Below, piece after piece: positions 41,675 to 52,421 of a stretch of DNA of 64,000 nt. The DNA lies in the NCBI GenBank assembly GCA_903632075.3, contig CAHIKZ030005438.1, positions 1,128,501 through 1,192,500 on the forward strand, read 5' to 3'. A model generated the notes under the pieces. It was not told the DNA's origin. It was given only the letters and a program-made list of their open reading frames with translations, and searched no databases. A program made the position numbers and the translations under genes. The stretch comes from Acanthosepion pharaonis. Taxonomy: Eukaryota; Mollusca; Cephalopoda; Sepiida; Sepiidae. Position 1 is the first letter of the stretch. Each line of letters opens with the position of its first letter.

Positions 41675-42042
41675 GCGTATGTATGTGTGAGTGTGTTACT
41701 TCTAACATACTACGAGATAACTTCACTCATTTTAGATTTAAAGTGGAATTTAGACTTACTCAATGAATACAGTTTCCACAGAAAGTCTTCTGAAAACCGT
41801 CTATAATCTTAATGGTGGCAAAACTAGCCAAAAATTATAAGCTCTGTTCGATAATAGAGGACATGCGAAAAAATATTCAACCCCTACCCCCCTCCCACCA
41901 GAGAGTCAAACTTCATTAACAGCTAGTCTCGCCATACTTCCATTTTGGCCAAAAAGTCGGCTAAATAATATTATTATATTATATATATATATATAATATA
42001 TTAATAATATCATATAATATTATATTATGACAATATATTATA

Positions 42043-42048
<6 letters not shown>
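41406..42048. other. No gene; (TA)n at 41634-41675
   Basis: Unassigned. A TAATATTAT-rich near-palindrome lies around 41969-42045. Confidence 0.45.

Positions 42049-42106
<58 letters not shown>
42049..42106 (+). repeat. (TA)n microsatellite
   Basis: About 28 units at the left of the HP-B hairpin. Confidence 0.95.
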
Positions 42107-42107
<1 letters not shown>

Positions 42108-42109
<2 letters not shown>

Positions 42110-42304
42110 TGAACATAGAAGTCAACACTTAGAGGCGACAGGCTGTTTCATGCTATATGCAATAGTGGCCTGACGATTGCATATAGCATGAAACAGACTG
42201 TCGCCTCTAAGACTTTCTATGTCCACTTTTATATTTACACATGCTCTATCTCTGATATTGAGCACTTTATCCCATAAATATAGCTCACCTTAAGACTATA
42301 TTTC

Positions 42305-42308
<4 letters not shown>
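42108..42308 (+). mobile_element. Foldback element HP-B, copy 2 (most complete)
   Basis: A long hairpin (arms 42108-42163 and 42176-42228, a few mismatches, 12-base loop) containing AGAGGCGACAGGCTGTTTCA and GCATATAGCATGAAACAGAC, followed by a conserved tail TTTATATTTACACATGCTCT, CTGATATTGAGCACTTTATC, CATAAATATAGCTCACCTTA. Related copies lie at 11604, 46590 plus 47150, and 60778. Bounded by (TA)n on both sides. Non-coding. Confidence 0.7.
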
Positions 42309-42380
<72 letters not shown>

Positions 42381-42450
42381 TATATTATATTATAATATTA
42401 TATTATAATAATATAATATATTATATTATTATAATAATATAAATATTATT
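42309..42450 (+). repeat. (TA)n and (TATTA)n tract
   Basis: About 33 TA units, then irregular TATTATATTA repeats. Confidence 0.9.
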
Positions 42451-42639
42451 AGTCCTAAAAGGTCATATAAACATATGTCAATAAATCCTTCATTTTTCAG
42501 TTATTAATTTTAAATAATGTTTACGGTAGTTGGCTAGTCTGTCTTCAACGTTTAACGTGTATAGTAATGAGTTAACTGACAAATATTCCATTTGACAATG
42601 ACAGGATATTCATATCATGAGTAGGCAGATATTAATTTT

Positions 42640-43720
42640 ACATACCGCCGCACAAATGGACGTAATGGACGCGAGGCTGCACGGTTGTATCAGATTACGT
42701 TTCCAAACTGAAGGGAGCCGAGTTATCAAACGTTTGCTGCTTTTTATCCCCGCGTTGCTGAGACAGGATCCGTGGCACGGTACACTATGGATCGAGAAAG
42801 AACGAAATCCTCACACACGCCTGACCACGAAGAACTTATTATACAGTCTGTCAGAGATGATCCTAGTATCAGCAACCGTCAAGTGGCTCTAGCATGTCGT
42901 ACATCTTATAGTACCCCATGGAGGGTACTTCAAGAACTGCTTATGTATGCGTATTATTTGCAACGTGTGATGGCTCTTTCAACCTCTGATTACACACAAC
43001 GGGAGAACTTTTGATGATGGCTTATTGCATCGATCCTTTGTTTGTCTCTTCAGTCTTGTTTACGGATGAGGTAAGGAATAGAATAACTAATTTACACGGC
43101 CCACATTGCCGTGCTGCAATACAGGCTACACACGAACATCAGTTTACGATTAATGTGTGGGCTGGAGTTGTAGTTGACTGTCTTGTAGGTCCATATGTTC
43201 TCCCAGCACGTCTTACAAGAGTTGTCTACAGGGACTTTATTTCGAACACACTTTCAGAGTTGCTAGAGGATGTACCCCTGCTAACAGGAAGACACACGTG
43301 GTTCATGTACGATGGGTCACCAGCATATTTTAGTCAAATTGTACGCGATGCACTGACTGACGTCTACCATGAAAGAGAGGATAGGTATTAGAGGACCAGT
43401 TCCATAGCTTGCAAGTTTCTCCGACCTCAATCCTTTGGATTTTTATCTGGGAGCCTCCTAGAAGAATTGCTTTATGCAGCTTCATCAGCGCGTTGGACTG
43501 TTTATAAGGGTCCGCCAGTCAATGATCAGACGGGTGCATGCGTGTGTATAAGCAAATGGAGGTGACTTTGAACATTTCTTATGAGTTGATATGACAACGA
43601 TGGCCTTTTAGACATATGCTTATCTAGACATTTTACCTTGTTTTGGTGTCAGAAACCCGATCCCAAAGTTTGTCAAAGTATTTTTGATACACCCTCTATA
43701 TATGATTAATTGAAAATATG
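42640..43720 (+). pseudogene. DDE transposase remnant (IS630-like, insect/annelid-type family)
   Basis: A second-HTH region reads HEELIIQSVRDDPSISNRQV, ALACRTSYSTPWRVLQ, YAYYLQRVMALSTSDY (42799-43014). After a frameshift at 43011 the catalytic part reads SSVLFTDEV (first Asp, 43065), INVWAGVVVDCLVGPYVLP, LPELLEDVPL-like SELLEDVPLLTGRHTW, MYDGSPAYFSQIVRDALTDV (second Asp), then, in another frame, DLNPLDFYLG with the third Asp near 43430. This order is that of a widespread transposase-like family often annotated in invertebrates with DUF4817 at the N-terminus. An end-like ATTTTTGATACACCCTCTAT lies at 43680-43700; no matching left end was found. Not functional. Confidence 0.75.
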
Positions 43721-44003
43721 GATTAAATACGATAAAAGTAGCAAACAGGAAATAAATACGATTAAATACGATAAAAGTAACAAGCAGGAAAACCTTTGGA
43801 AATTTGACATGTTTCTCTATTTATTTGCTTCATCAGAAAATATTCGGCGAGTCACAGTGAGGAGTTGTTTCAAGATATATTAATTAAAATTTGCTATAAT
43901 TATAGCGAAAGAATGGAAAAACATCAGAATGAATGGACATAAGAATCAATAATGCATGTTGACTGTCAGTTTCACGTTTCTTCGGACCAAGTGCTACGAC
44001 GTG

Positions 44004-44004
<1 letters not shown>
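43721..44004. other. No gene; 30-bp direct repeat
   Basis: TACGATAAAAGTA.CAA.CAGGAAA occurs twice (43729 and 43767). Otherwise unassigned. Confidence 0.5.

Positions 44005-44040
<36 letters not shown>
44005..44040 (+). repeat. (TA)n microsatellite
   Basis: About 17 units. Confidence 0.95.
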
Positions 44041-44042
<2 letters not shown>

Positions 44043-44204
44043 ACTGGGGGATTTATTCTTCCTTAATTATAGTTGCCAATTTTCTGTATAATTTTCATTA
44101 TTCCCACAAAAGCCTGAAGTTTGTTCTTGATTTCTACCTGAAATTCAACGATGGTCTCTTTTACTTTATGAGGACAATTGGGGACGGGGGAAGTGGGTGA
44201 ACAT

Positions 44205-44520
44205 CATTTTAATTATTTACATTATTCGGACTATTGTCCTCATCTTTGTCGCCATGTTTATTACAACGTTTCGGCCGTTGTACGCTCTGGCCTTCTTCAG
44301 GTGGTTGGAATGTCGAACTGAACCCTTTATTTCGCTCACTGGGGTAGACTGCTCTAGTTCCACGTGCCATGTTTAATGGATGTCAGTTATCAGTTATCGC
44401 CTGTTAATTTCCCTCTGAAAGTTCTCTACTGCCTTAACCAGTTATTGAACTCACACTCTTTGGGTGCTGTCACTGGATCTAACCAATGCCTTTATTCACT
44501 GTGCCATGTGTACATAATAC
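44205..44520 (-). mobile_element. tRNA-derived SINE, family S2, copy 2
   Basis: On the minus strand: ATGGCACAGTGAATAAAGGC (A-box region), GTGTGAGTTCAATAACTGG (B-box region), ATGGCACGTGGAACTAGAGC, CACCTGAAGAAGGCCAGAGC, GGCCGAAACGTTGTAATAAA, ending GACAATAGTCCGAATAATGT. It aligns with 1690-1976 throughout. Confidence 0.7.
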
Positions 44521-44799
44521 CTCATCTCAGAAATATAGACAGATATCATTTTAATTTTATTTCAAAATTAAACTTGACTTTGCAATCTAGCATTCAATGA
44601 TCGCTTACTATATAAACATACCAAAATTTTCTTTCAAATATTTTTTTATTTTACCAAGTACTTTCAATTTTATCTGAGACCATCTTCAGTATGTGTTTTT
44701 GTAAATTAAAAAAGTTGCAACTGTTCATTTTTTATTGATTACGCAGCGTTCTAGATTTCAGGGTCTTGTTTTGGGTTCTGGGTTTTTTCCCAATATAAG

Positions 44800-45028
44800 T
44801 GTTGTGGTAAACCCTCTTACAGTATAATGAACTCTTCCTTCTCTCATAAATACAAACTGCGAGAGTCGGATAGGGTGAAGAGTGAGAAGGGAAGTGGAAT
44901 GGAGTAGTAGACGCAGTGCTAATCTACTTATTACTAACACTATTGTTTTGTATATATCTTCAATATACTTTTTCAATCTACTTTCGTCTTCTGTGTCTTT
45001 CTTTCTGGCCCCTAAACAGGCCACAACA
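44800..45028 (+). mobile_element. Solo LTR, family LTR-2, copy 2
   Basis: 229 bp, 8-bp inverted ends TGTTGTGG / CCACAACA, and a perfect 5-bp target duplication ATAAG (44795-44799 and 45029-45033). The 3' half (TTTCTGGCCCCTAAACAGGC) matches LTR-2 copy 1 (TTTCTGGCCCTAACAAGGC). A weak TATA-like CATAAATAC is near 44847. No internal sequence. Confidence 0.85.
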
Positions 45029-45117
45029 ATAAGCAAAGTATCTTTTCCATTTTTCCTCATAAATATATAATTTTTTAACCACACCTATTTGAATAAAAAT
45101 ATGTTACTTAAATATAC

Positions 45118-45121
<4 letters not shown>

Positions 45122-45180
<59 letters not shown>
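45122..45180 (+). repeat. (TA)n microsatellite
   Basis: About 29 units. Confidence 0.95.
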
Positions 45181-45182
<2 letters not shown>

Positions 45183-45605
45183 CATTGAATCATTCATACA
45201 AAAATTTGATTAGTAAAAAGTTAAAGATATAAAATGGCGAAATCCCTTCGTAAACAAAAATTTTAAAGGTGCATTAACCTACAAATCACTCGATGAATGT
45301 TATGATCCTTGTTTTTAAAAATTAAAAGCTGTATAAGGTCTTTCTTTAATACGAAAGAACTTTCAACTGTACATTCAGTCATCTTCAGGCATGGACATTA
45401 TTTTGTTTTTGATAAAATCCAGGTAGCATCCGAGACGAAAAATTTAAATGCGAATCGAAATATGTTTTTTTTTTTTTTTTTAAATGTGTCATTGTTAACG
45501 AATACAAACTTTTGGAGCGAGAAATCGCAACGCTAAGGTTGAATTTTAAAAAGAAAATTTAAGAGAGTGCGTTTTTTACTAATATGACAATTTGAGATTT
45601 TTTTG
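45181..45605 (+). repeat. AT-rich repeat related to 49820-50220
   Basis: Shared pieces in the same order: ACTCGATGAATGTTATGATC / ACTGAACGACACGATCC, TCATCTTCAGGCAT / CATCCTCCGGAAT, AGACGAAAA.T.AAATG, AAATATGTTTT, ATGTG.CATT.TTAAC, GAGAAAT.GCAACGCT. Function unknown. Confidence 0.5.
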
Positions 45606-45621
45606 ATTTTTTTTGCACCAC

Positions 45622-45628
<7 letters not shown>

Positions 45629-45685
<57 letters not shown>
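45629..45685 (+). repeat. (TA)n microsatellite
   Basis: About 28 units. Confidence 0.95.
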
Positions 45686-45688
<3 letters not shown>

Positions 45689-46070
45689 GGCCACTTATAT
45701 GAGAAGCTTGTGTAAATGGATGGTGAAAGGAGAGGCTTCGCAAAAGGACGAATGTGGCTAAGAGTTACAATAGATGTGAGTTTGTGGAGAGTCATAATCG
45801 CTCATGCCCTGAAGAGACACGGCACATAGAAGAAAAAAGAAGAAGCCACATCTCGTAAGGCTTCCCTGAGAAACAAATACACTATTAATGTCTCTGGTAC
45901 ATATTTATTGGGCTAAGGCAGTTCTCACAAAGATCAGGTTCGTAGGGCGCCCAACGAGGACAGAGTACGCTAGCAATGGTTTATATCGCTTGAAACCTTA
46001 TTTCATACAAGTGTATGCATAGCTTTCAAGGTCTACAATTATGGTAGGTAGTCTCATTACATAACTAACT
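45686..46070. other. No gene recognised
   Basis: Unassigned. Confidence 0.45.
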
Positions 46071-46109
46071 CGCTAGCTAGCTAGCTAGCTAGCTAGTTAG
46101 CTAGCTAGC

Positions 46110-46153
<44 letters not shown>

Positions 46154-46161
46154 AGCATACC

Positions 46162-46197
<36 letters not shown>

Positions 46198-46230
46198 AGC
46201 ATACCGAGATAGATAGATAGAAGCATACCG

Positions 46231-46269
<39 letters not shown>

Positions 46270-46290
46270 AGCATACCGAGATAGAGAGAT
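46071..46290 (+). repeat. (GCTA)n then (GATA)n compound array
   Basis: About ten GCTA units, a self-complementary tetranucleotide (CTAG), pass directly into GATA blocks separated by AGAAGCATACCGAGATAG spacers. Confidence 0.95.
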
Positions 46291-46589
46291 AAATAGAAGG
46301 GTGAATCAATAAATTTGTCGCCTGAGGTGAATTTTTTAAATGAATAATATTCGATCACTTTAATTCGATTTCGCTTAAATTTGTTAACAAGAAAGGTTAT
46401 TACATACAAAAAATTAATTTATGTTAAACTTCGAAAGACTTCTATAGAAAATCGGAGGGTTTATTTACCTTAAAGTTGTTACTGTAATAACCAAGATGAG
46501 AAGAGTATGATAAAGCAGATTATGTTGAAAAATCTTTACTGCCTCTTAAGTAAAATTTGTAATCGTCATCAGCCTCCAGGCTTATTGGA

Positions 46590-46673
46590 ATATAAAGATT
46601 GCATTGAAACATGAAACAGACGGTCGCCGGTTAGTATAAACCACAGTACCTACTTTTATATTTACATACTGTT
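46590..46673 (+). mobile_element. Foldback HP-B, copy 3, left part
   Basis: AACATGAAACAGACGGTCGC then CTACTTTTATATTTACATA match the right arm and tail of HP-B (42189-42243). The continuation lies at 47150, after an insertion. Confidence 0.6.
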
Positions 46674-47149
46674 ATATAGGAATAAAGTGTCGCTGCCGAC
46701 ACTTGAGATTGAACATAGATCGCCAGTGAACAAACACAGGCGATCCCATTATTGAATTAAGTAGACCACGTGACCATAGAGGAAAAGCATAAGTAAAAAC
46801 TCACCTGACGTCAAATTGATCGTATTTCTAGTCTATCCTCTATTAATATTCAGATCACCATTTCTAGTCTATCCTCTATTACTATACAGGCCGCTATTCT
46901 CTACTCTATTTACTATACTATTTCTCTATACTGATCACTATACGGATTACTATTCGAGCGAGTAATGTCGAGCAAGTACTATTAGTGCGAGATTATTCGA
47001 CGGCGTCTGACAACAGCATTGTTCAACGGCGTACTATAGTTGTATCTGCGATTACAAAGTCTCTACTACAACAAGCATTACGAAAGTGACAACGCGTATT
47101 CGTTGACATTACAAAAGTGGCAACGAGTGTTCCTTGAATCACAAAATAT
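46674..47149 (+). mobile_element. Probable LTR plus leader inserted in HP-B
   Basis: Begins TGTTATATAGGAATAAAGTG, includes a palindromic GTGTCGCTGCCGACAC, a repeated TTTCTAGTCTATCCTCTATT (two times), and near 47100 CATTACA followed by AAAGTGGCAACGAGTG, a pattern like an LTR 3' end and a primer-binding site. The insert interrupts HP-B exactly between TTTACATA and ATGCTCT. I see no coding sequence or second LTR and no clear target duplication, so this is tentative. Confidence 0.4.
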
Positions 47150-47240
47150 ATGCTCTTTTCCTGATATTGAACACTTTAATCCATAAATATAGCATTCCTT
47201 AAAATTATATTTTTATCATATATGCATATATATATATAGG
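47150..47240 (+). mobile_element. Foldback HP-B, copy 3, right part
   Basis: ATGCTCTTTTCCTGATATTG, AACACTTTAATCCATAAATA, TAGCATTCCTTAAAATTATA match the HP-B tail and end in a short (TA)n. Confidence 0.6.
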
Positions 47241-47329
47241 TACTTGCAAAGAAAATCGATACATATGGTTTAAAATGAATTTTTAAAAATGAAAAACCTT
47301 TCTTGAAGGTTTTATTTAGTTTTACTTTC

Positions 47330-48785
47330 AAGCTAACAGATAAAAATTAATATTTCTAATGAGAAAAATATTTTGGTGTATTTCAAAACCAATTTCAGTT
47401 GATTGAAATGAGTTTTTTAAAATCGCTAAAAATGGATGATTTCAGCCATATTTAAAAAAATCCTTCAGTACAACGTAATTCACATTAACAGATCGTGATA
47501 TCTATCAGAGATGAAATTTTAATACATCAACAGATAGCTATTAATGTCAAAAACTGAGCATAAATAGTTATTAATTTTAAAAAAATAAGTAATTAATGTA
47601 TAACCTTATCCATAACTACATCTACAAGAATGTCGTTTTTGTTAAAAGTAAAAAAAAATAACCATAAATACATAAAAAATGCATATATTGTCGAAAATTC
47701 CTTTTTCAACAATATAGCTATTTGTGCTATGTTATAATATTTATTACCTAAACAATAATAATACGGAATATTTTTTTTAAACCTTAAAGTATATTTAATC
47801 ACATCTTCCTTATAGCTGTCGTGATCTGTAAAAAAAATTTCAGAAAATAAAATATACTTTTCTGAAAGTTTATTTGAGTAAGAGGAGATGATTTACAGTT
47901 CAATTAATCTTATTTAAAACAAATATTAATTTTAGTTTAAAATATTGCAGAATGCCATTTTTATTACGGAAGTCCTTATTTTAATGAGGTGTTGACAACT
48001 ATCTCGATAGACGTGGAATTTTTTTCTACGGAGAGACATATCTGTAAAAATTACTAAAAGCTAATAGATAAATATTAATATTTCCAATGAGAAAAATATT
48101 TTGGTGTATTTCAATACCAATTTCAGTTAATTGAAATGAGTTTTTAAAATCGCTAAAAATGGATGATTTTAGCCATATTTAAAAAAATCCTTCAGTACAA
48201 CGTAATTCACATTAACAGATCGCGATATCTATCAGAGATGAAATTTAAATTTTTAATACACAAGCAGATAGCTATTAATGTCAAAAACTGAGCATAAATA
48301 GTTATTAATTAAAAAAAATTAGTAATTAATGAATAATATCATCCATAAATACATGTACAAGAAGGTTGTTTTTGATAAAAATTAAAAGAAAACAATAAAT
48401 GCGTAAAAACTGCGTATATTGTTGAAAATTCCTTTTTCCACAATATAGCAATTTGTGCTATGTTATAATGCTTATTACCTAAACAATAATAATGCTGAAT
48501 ATTTTTTTAAACATTAAAGTATATTTACTCTCATATTCCTAATAGCTATCGCGATCTGTAAAAAAAATTTTTTTTTAAATAAAATATACTTTTCTGAAAG
48601 TTTATTTGAGTAAGAGATGATTTACAGATCAATTAATCTTATTTAAAACAAATATTAATTTTAATTTAAAATATTTGCAGAATGGCATTTTTATTACGGG
48701 AGTTCTTATTTTAATGAGGTGTTGACAACTATCTCGATAGACTTGGAATTTTTTTCTATGGAGGGACATATCTGTAAAACTTACT
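47330..48785 (+). repeat. 728-bp tandem duplication, AT-rich
   Basis: GAGAAAAATATTTTGGTGTA occurs at 47361 and 48089, and the similarity runs through CCATATTTAAAAAAATCCTT, AACAGATAGCTATTAATGTC-like and GAGGTGTTGACAACTATCTC to the end of each unit. By eye the units are about 90 percent identical. No frame or element motif. The second unit leads into R1. Confidence 0.85.
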
Positions 48786-49786
48786 TGACAATACGTTAGC
48801 GACTTTTTATATAAATGTTCAACTACTCAGTAACCTTAAAACTTTAGGAAAGTATTCAAAGTAATCTAATGTTTTATTGAATTTTGTGTCCTTTGGCTTT
48901 AAATTTACTATAGTTATCGCTCGTATTCTCGATAATGTCGTCCGCATTTACAAAAGTTGTCACGTTTATACGCAAAAAATAAAAAATTTCCTTAAAATAC
49001 TGAGGTCGCTGAATTATAGTAAGCTTTTCCATTTACGGTTAGTAAATATAGTTTTTACTTAATAACAATATCACTTAAAAGCTACAATTAAGACCGAATT
49101 TTAATAGATTTAAAACTTTATAAACAATTATAATTTAAATTTTTAAAAAAATCAAAATAATTCTTGTAAAAATTCATTATTCATTGAAAAAAATTTCTTA
49201 AGGCAATAGTGTCAATAATATATCTTATTCATAAAATCAATTAAAAACTTTTATTATTAAATAATGTCTTAGTTTTATTGCATATTCTTTATGATTCGGA
49301 ACAGATTTTCTGTAACTGATGTTCTGATTTGCAAAAACAAATTGACGATTTAAATTCTCCAAGGACTTATAATTAATATAAACATTAAACCATACGAAAA
49401 AAAAATGGGGTGGTAACAGATGTAAAAAAAAAAATATTTTTTACCATAGTTTTCTAAAAGAGAAACGTTTCAAAAATAATTTCATTTGTGAATATGTCCT
49501 GAAAGTTCCATTAAAATCTGACAATTTGATTTTTGCAATAATTTTCAAATCAATGTGTTTTTTAACACAAAATGACGCTAAAAATTCCTCTACTAATTTA
49601 TGTTCACCCACTGACGTAAGAAAAAAATTAACAATATTTTGTAGGTAAGAAAAATTGGATTAAAATTATAATTTAATAAAAAAAATTCCTTTGGTCTTTC
49701 CTTTTAATAATAACAAATATTTTTATTATTTTTGGAACAGGTTTTTTTCATGTATGCACAATTTTCACCAAATCTTTTCAGGTACA

Positions 49787-49823
<37 letters not shown>

Positions 49824-50300
49824 TAAATTAGTCATTCATATTATAAATCAATAAAGTTAATGTGATTAATGGTGAACTCACTTTGCTAACAGATTAAAAA
49901 GACATTAACTCACTGACCACTCACTGAACGACACGATCCTTGTTTTTTATTAATTGTCCAATGGATTAGATGTTCGATCCATATTGCTTGCAAGTACTTT
50001 CGGTAAAAACATTTACCATCCTCCGGAATAGATGTCATTTTTTCTCAATTACAGGTAATTCGGTTAAAATTCCAAGACGAAAATGAATGTGATACATGTC
50101 AAAATATGTTTTATTAAAAAATGTGCTATTATTAACAGTTAAGAATTTTTTAACGTGGAGAAATGCGACGCTTGATTTTTGAATATTGTAGTAATGTAGT
50201 AATTCACAATTTCTATTACTGTAAGTGGTTTTTTTTCCGTTGACGTGACATGGTCTACAGGTCCTATAATTAGAACAATGTCTCAGAAGATTTCAGAATT
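48786..50300 (+). repeat. AT-rich repeat R1, copy 2, with flanking sequence
   Basis: 49035-49430 matches 860-1265, and 49820-50220 matches 45181-45605. (TA)n at 49793-49821. R1 may therefore be part of a larger old element of at least 1.2 kb. Nothing coding was seen. Confidence 0.55.
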
Positions 50301-50404
50301 TTTTTTTTTTTTTTTACAGAAGATCGAATCTTTTTTAAATCATTAAATAATGCAGCTTAATTAATGATGATGATAAATGTTTTTACGGAAAGTACTTTTT
50401 GGAA

Positions 50405-50575
50405 ACGACCTTCCGTATTCGAAGTTGTCCTTCTCCTAGACTGGTTGTCACCCAAGGCTATAGAAACCGAGGGTATTAGTACGTAAGTGAATGTAATGGA
50501 TTCGACTGGAATTCAAACTTGGCTCTCCAATTGCTCAATCCGAGTCGCTATCCATTACTCCACCGTGCCTTTATT
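50405..50575 (-). mobile_element. tRNA-Arg-like SINE S3, head and start of body
   Basis: Minus strand: GGCACGGTGGAGTAATGGAT, AGCGACTCGGATTGAGC, box-B region AAGTTTGAATTCCAG, TACATTCACTTACGTACTAA, TTTCTATAGCCTTGGGTGAC, GTCTAGGAGAAGGACAAC. Truncated in the body. Confidence 0.7.
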
Positions 50576-50787
50576 TATTTATATCTATGTATGTATATGT
50601 GTGCATGTGTGTCCTCGCGCAAGACAGAGAGGGAGACGGAAAGCAGGAGGAGGGAAAGAGAGAGAACTGACTAGGTTTACACTTATTTTAAATGTGTTTA
50701 TATCTGTTTATTCATTACCCAATAAAGAATTATATTACTCTTTGTTTCCTGCTTGATGTAATTCATATCAATTTCTTATGCTTATAA

Positions 50788-51042
50788 AATCGCAGCGACA
50801 GGAAATTTACAGTCAGAGCAACGGAATTGCACATCACGGAAAATTTTTATGTCTGTGTCAAAGATCGGCTCGAAACATGTGTGAACCAGACCCGGAAACA
50901 ATTCGAAAAATTTGCCTTAAACAAATCAGATGTTCTTTCCGTCCAGAGTTTTAAAGATCTCGAAAATATTAACAATAATGACACACAACCGGTGTTGATG
51001 CTGAACAGTTTTATCAATGCTTCTTTTATGACTCAAGTATAA
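50788..51042 (+). CDS. Possible terminal exon of an unknown host gene
   Basis: An open frame with protein-like composition runs from a possible splice acceptor (TTATAAAATCGCAG, ending 50795) to a TAA at 51040. It encodes about 82 residues including RKFTVRATELHITENFYVCV, KDRLETCVNQTRKQFEKF and LMLNSFINASFMTQV, with two Cys and no membrane segment. I do not recognise a family. No upstream exon can be tied to it here, since exons of large cephalopod genes are often many kb apart. Its last codons (ACTCAAGTATAA) are the first copy of the minisatellite that follows. It could equally be a chance frame or a pseudogene exon. Confidence 0.3.
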   Translation, partial: NRSDRKFTVRATELHITENFYVCVKDRLETCVNQTRKQFEKFALNKSDVLSVQSFKDLENINNNDTQPVLMLNSFINASFMTQV

Positions 51043-51995
51043 ACCCGACCAACGTTTACCCATAGAGACAAATATAAAAACAGCCGACATTTAGCCATAA
51101 CCTCAAGTATAAGATGACCAACGTTTACCCATAGATTCAAGTATAAACACGATCCAAGTTAAACTAGAGACTCAAATATAAACCCAACCAACGTTTACCA
51201 TAGACTCAAATATAAATATGACCTAAATTTACCTATAGATTCAAGTATAAAGAGGCCAACTTTTACCCATAGACTCAAGTATAAACACGGCCTGACTTTA
51301 CTACTAGGCTAAGTTTATCTATAGACTCAAGTATAAACGTAACCATCGACTCAAATATAATCACGGTCAACATTTAACCATGGACTGAATTAAAGATATA
51401 CCTAATTTTGTTAATAGACTGAAATATAAACACGATCAATGTTTACCCATTGACTTAAGAATAACCACAACCTAAGCTTTTCTATAGACTCAACACGGCT
51501 AAATTTTACCCATAGACTCAAGTATAAACGGCCTAAGTTTATCAATAGATTCAACTATAAATGCACCCTAATAGACTCATGTATAAAAACGAAAAATGTT
51601 TGCCCATAGACTCAAGTATAAACTCGACTTACGTTTATCTACAGCCTCAAGTATAAAGACGACCCACAGATTCAAGTATAAACACAACCCAAGTTAAACT
51701 ATAGACTAAAATATAAAATCAACCAACGTTTACCCATAGACTCAAATATAAATACGGCCAACATTTAGCCACAGAGTCAATTATAAATATGACCTAAGTC
51801 TATCTATAGACACATGTATAAAGACGGCCAACCTATATCCATCGACCCAAATGTAAATTTATCCATAGACTCAAGTATAAAACACAGCCTAACTGTAGTA
51901 ATTCACTCAAGTATAAACACTGCCAACGTTTATGCATAGACTCAAGTATAAACACTAGCAAGGTTTATCCATAGCCTCAAGTATAAATGGCTTCC
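51028..51995 (+). repeat. Minisatellite, 35-40 bp units, about 25 copies
   Basis: Irregular units built on CCATAGACTCAAGTATAAAC then ACG.CCAACGTTTA, with many substitutions and length changes. It starts at the stop codon of the candidate exon and ends where HP-A begins. Confidence 0.9.
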
Positions 51996-52050
51996 CTGAC
52001 GATCCGCTTAGGTGAGACCTTGGTAGGTTTATCTGGCTCTCTAGGTTTAG

Positions 52051-52117
<67 letters not shown>

Positions 52118-52230
52118 ACTATTGTGTATATAGTTATTAACTAGGTCTGCTCTACTCATTTATTTAGTTGTTTTGGGTACTCGCATCGGGGTTTTTCCCT
52201 TTGGGCCTTGAACTCGTATGCTGGACGATT
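51990..52230 (-). mobile_element. Foldback element HP-A, copy 3, interrupted by (TA)n
   Basis: 51990-52055 holds one hairpin arm (CTGACGATCCGCTTAGGTGA, GGTAGGTTTATCTGGCTC). 52069-52113 is (CT)n/(TA)n. 52114-52210 holds the GTCTGCTCTAC, AGTTGTTTTGGGTACTCG and GGGGTTTTTCCCTTTGGGCC blocks of HP-A in reverse orientation. The second arm is missing. Confidence 0.65.
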
Positions 52231-52374
52231 ATTTTCGGCTAACGTACATGTTCTTGGTTCTTTCTTTTTTATATACCATTTTTTTCCCCTTTGGTGTTGG
52301 CTTGTTTCTCTGCAAATCAATATACCGAAGGTTTTCCGAGCGAAGGTTTTCCGTACTCAAAAGATTTCTATTAA

Positions 52375-52419
<45 letters not shown>
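52375..52419 (+). repeat. (TA)n microsatellite
   Basis: About 21 units at the tail of the next SINE. Confidence 0.95.
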
Positions 52420-52421
<2 letters not shown>

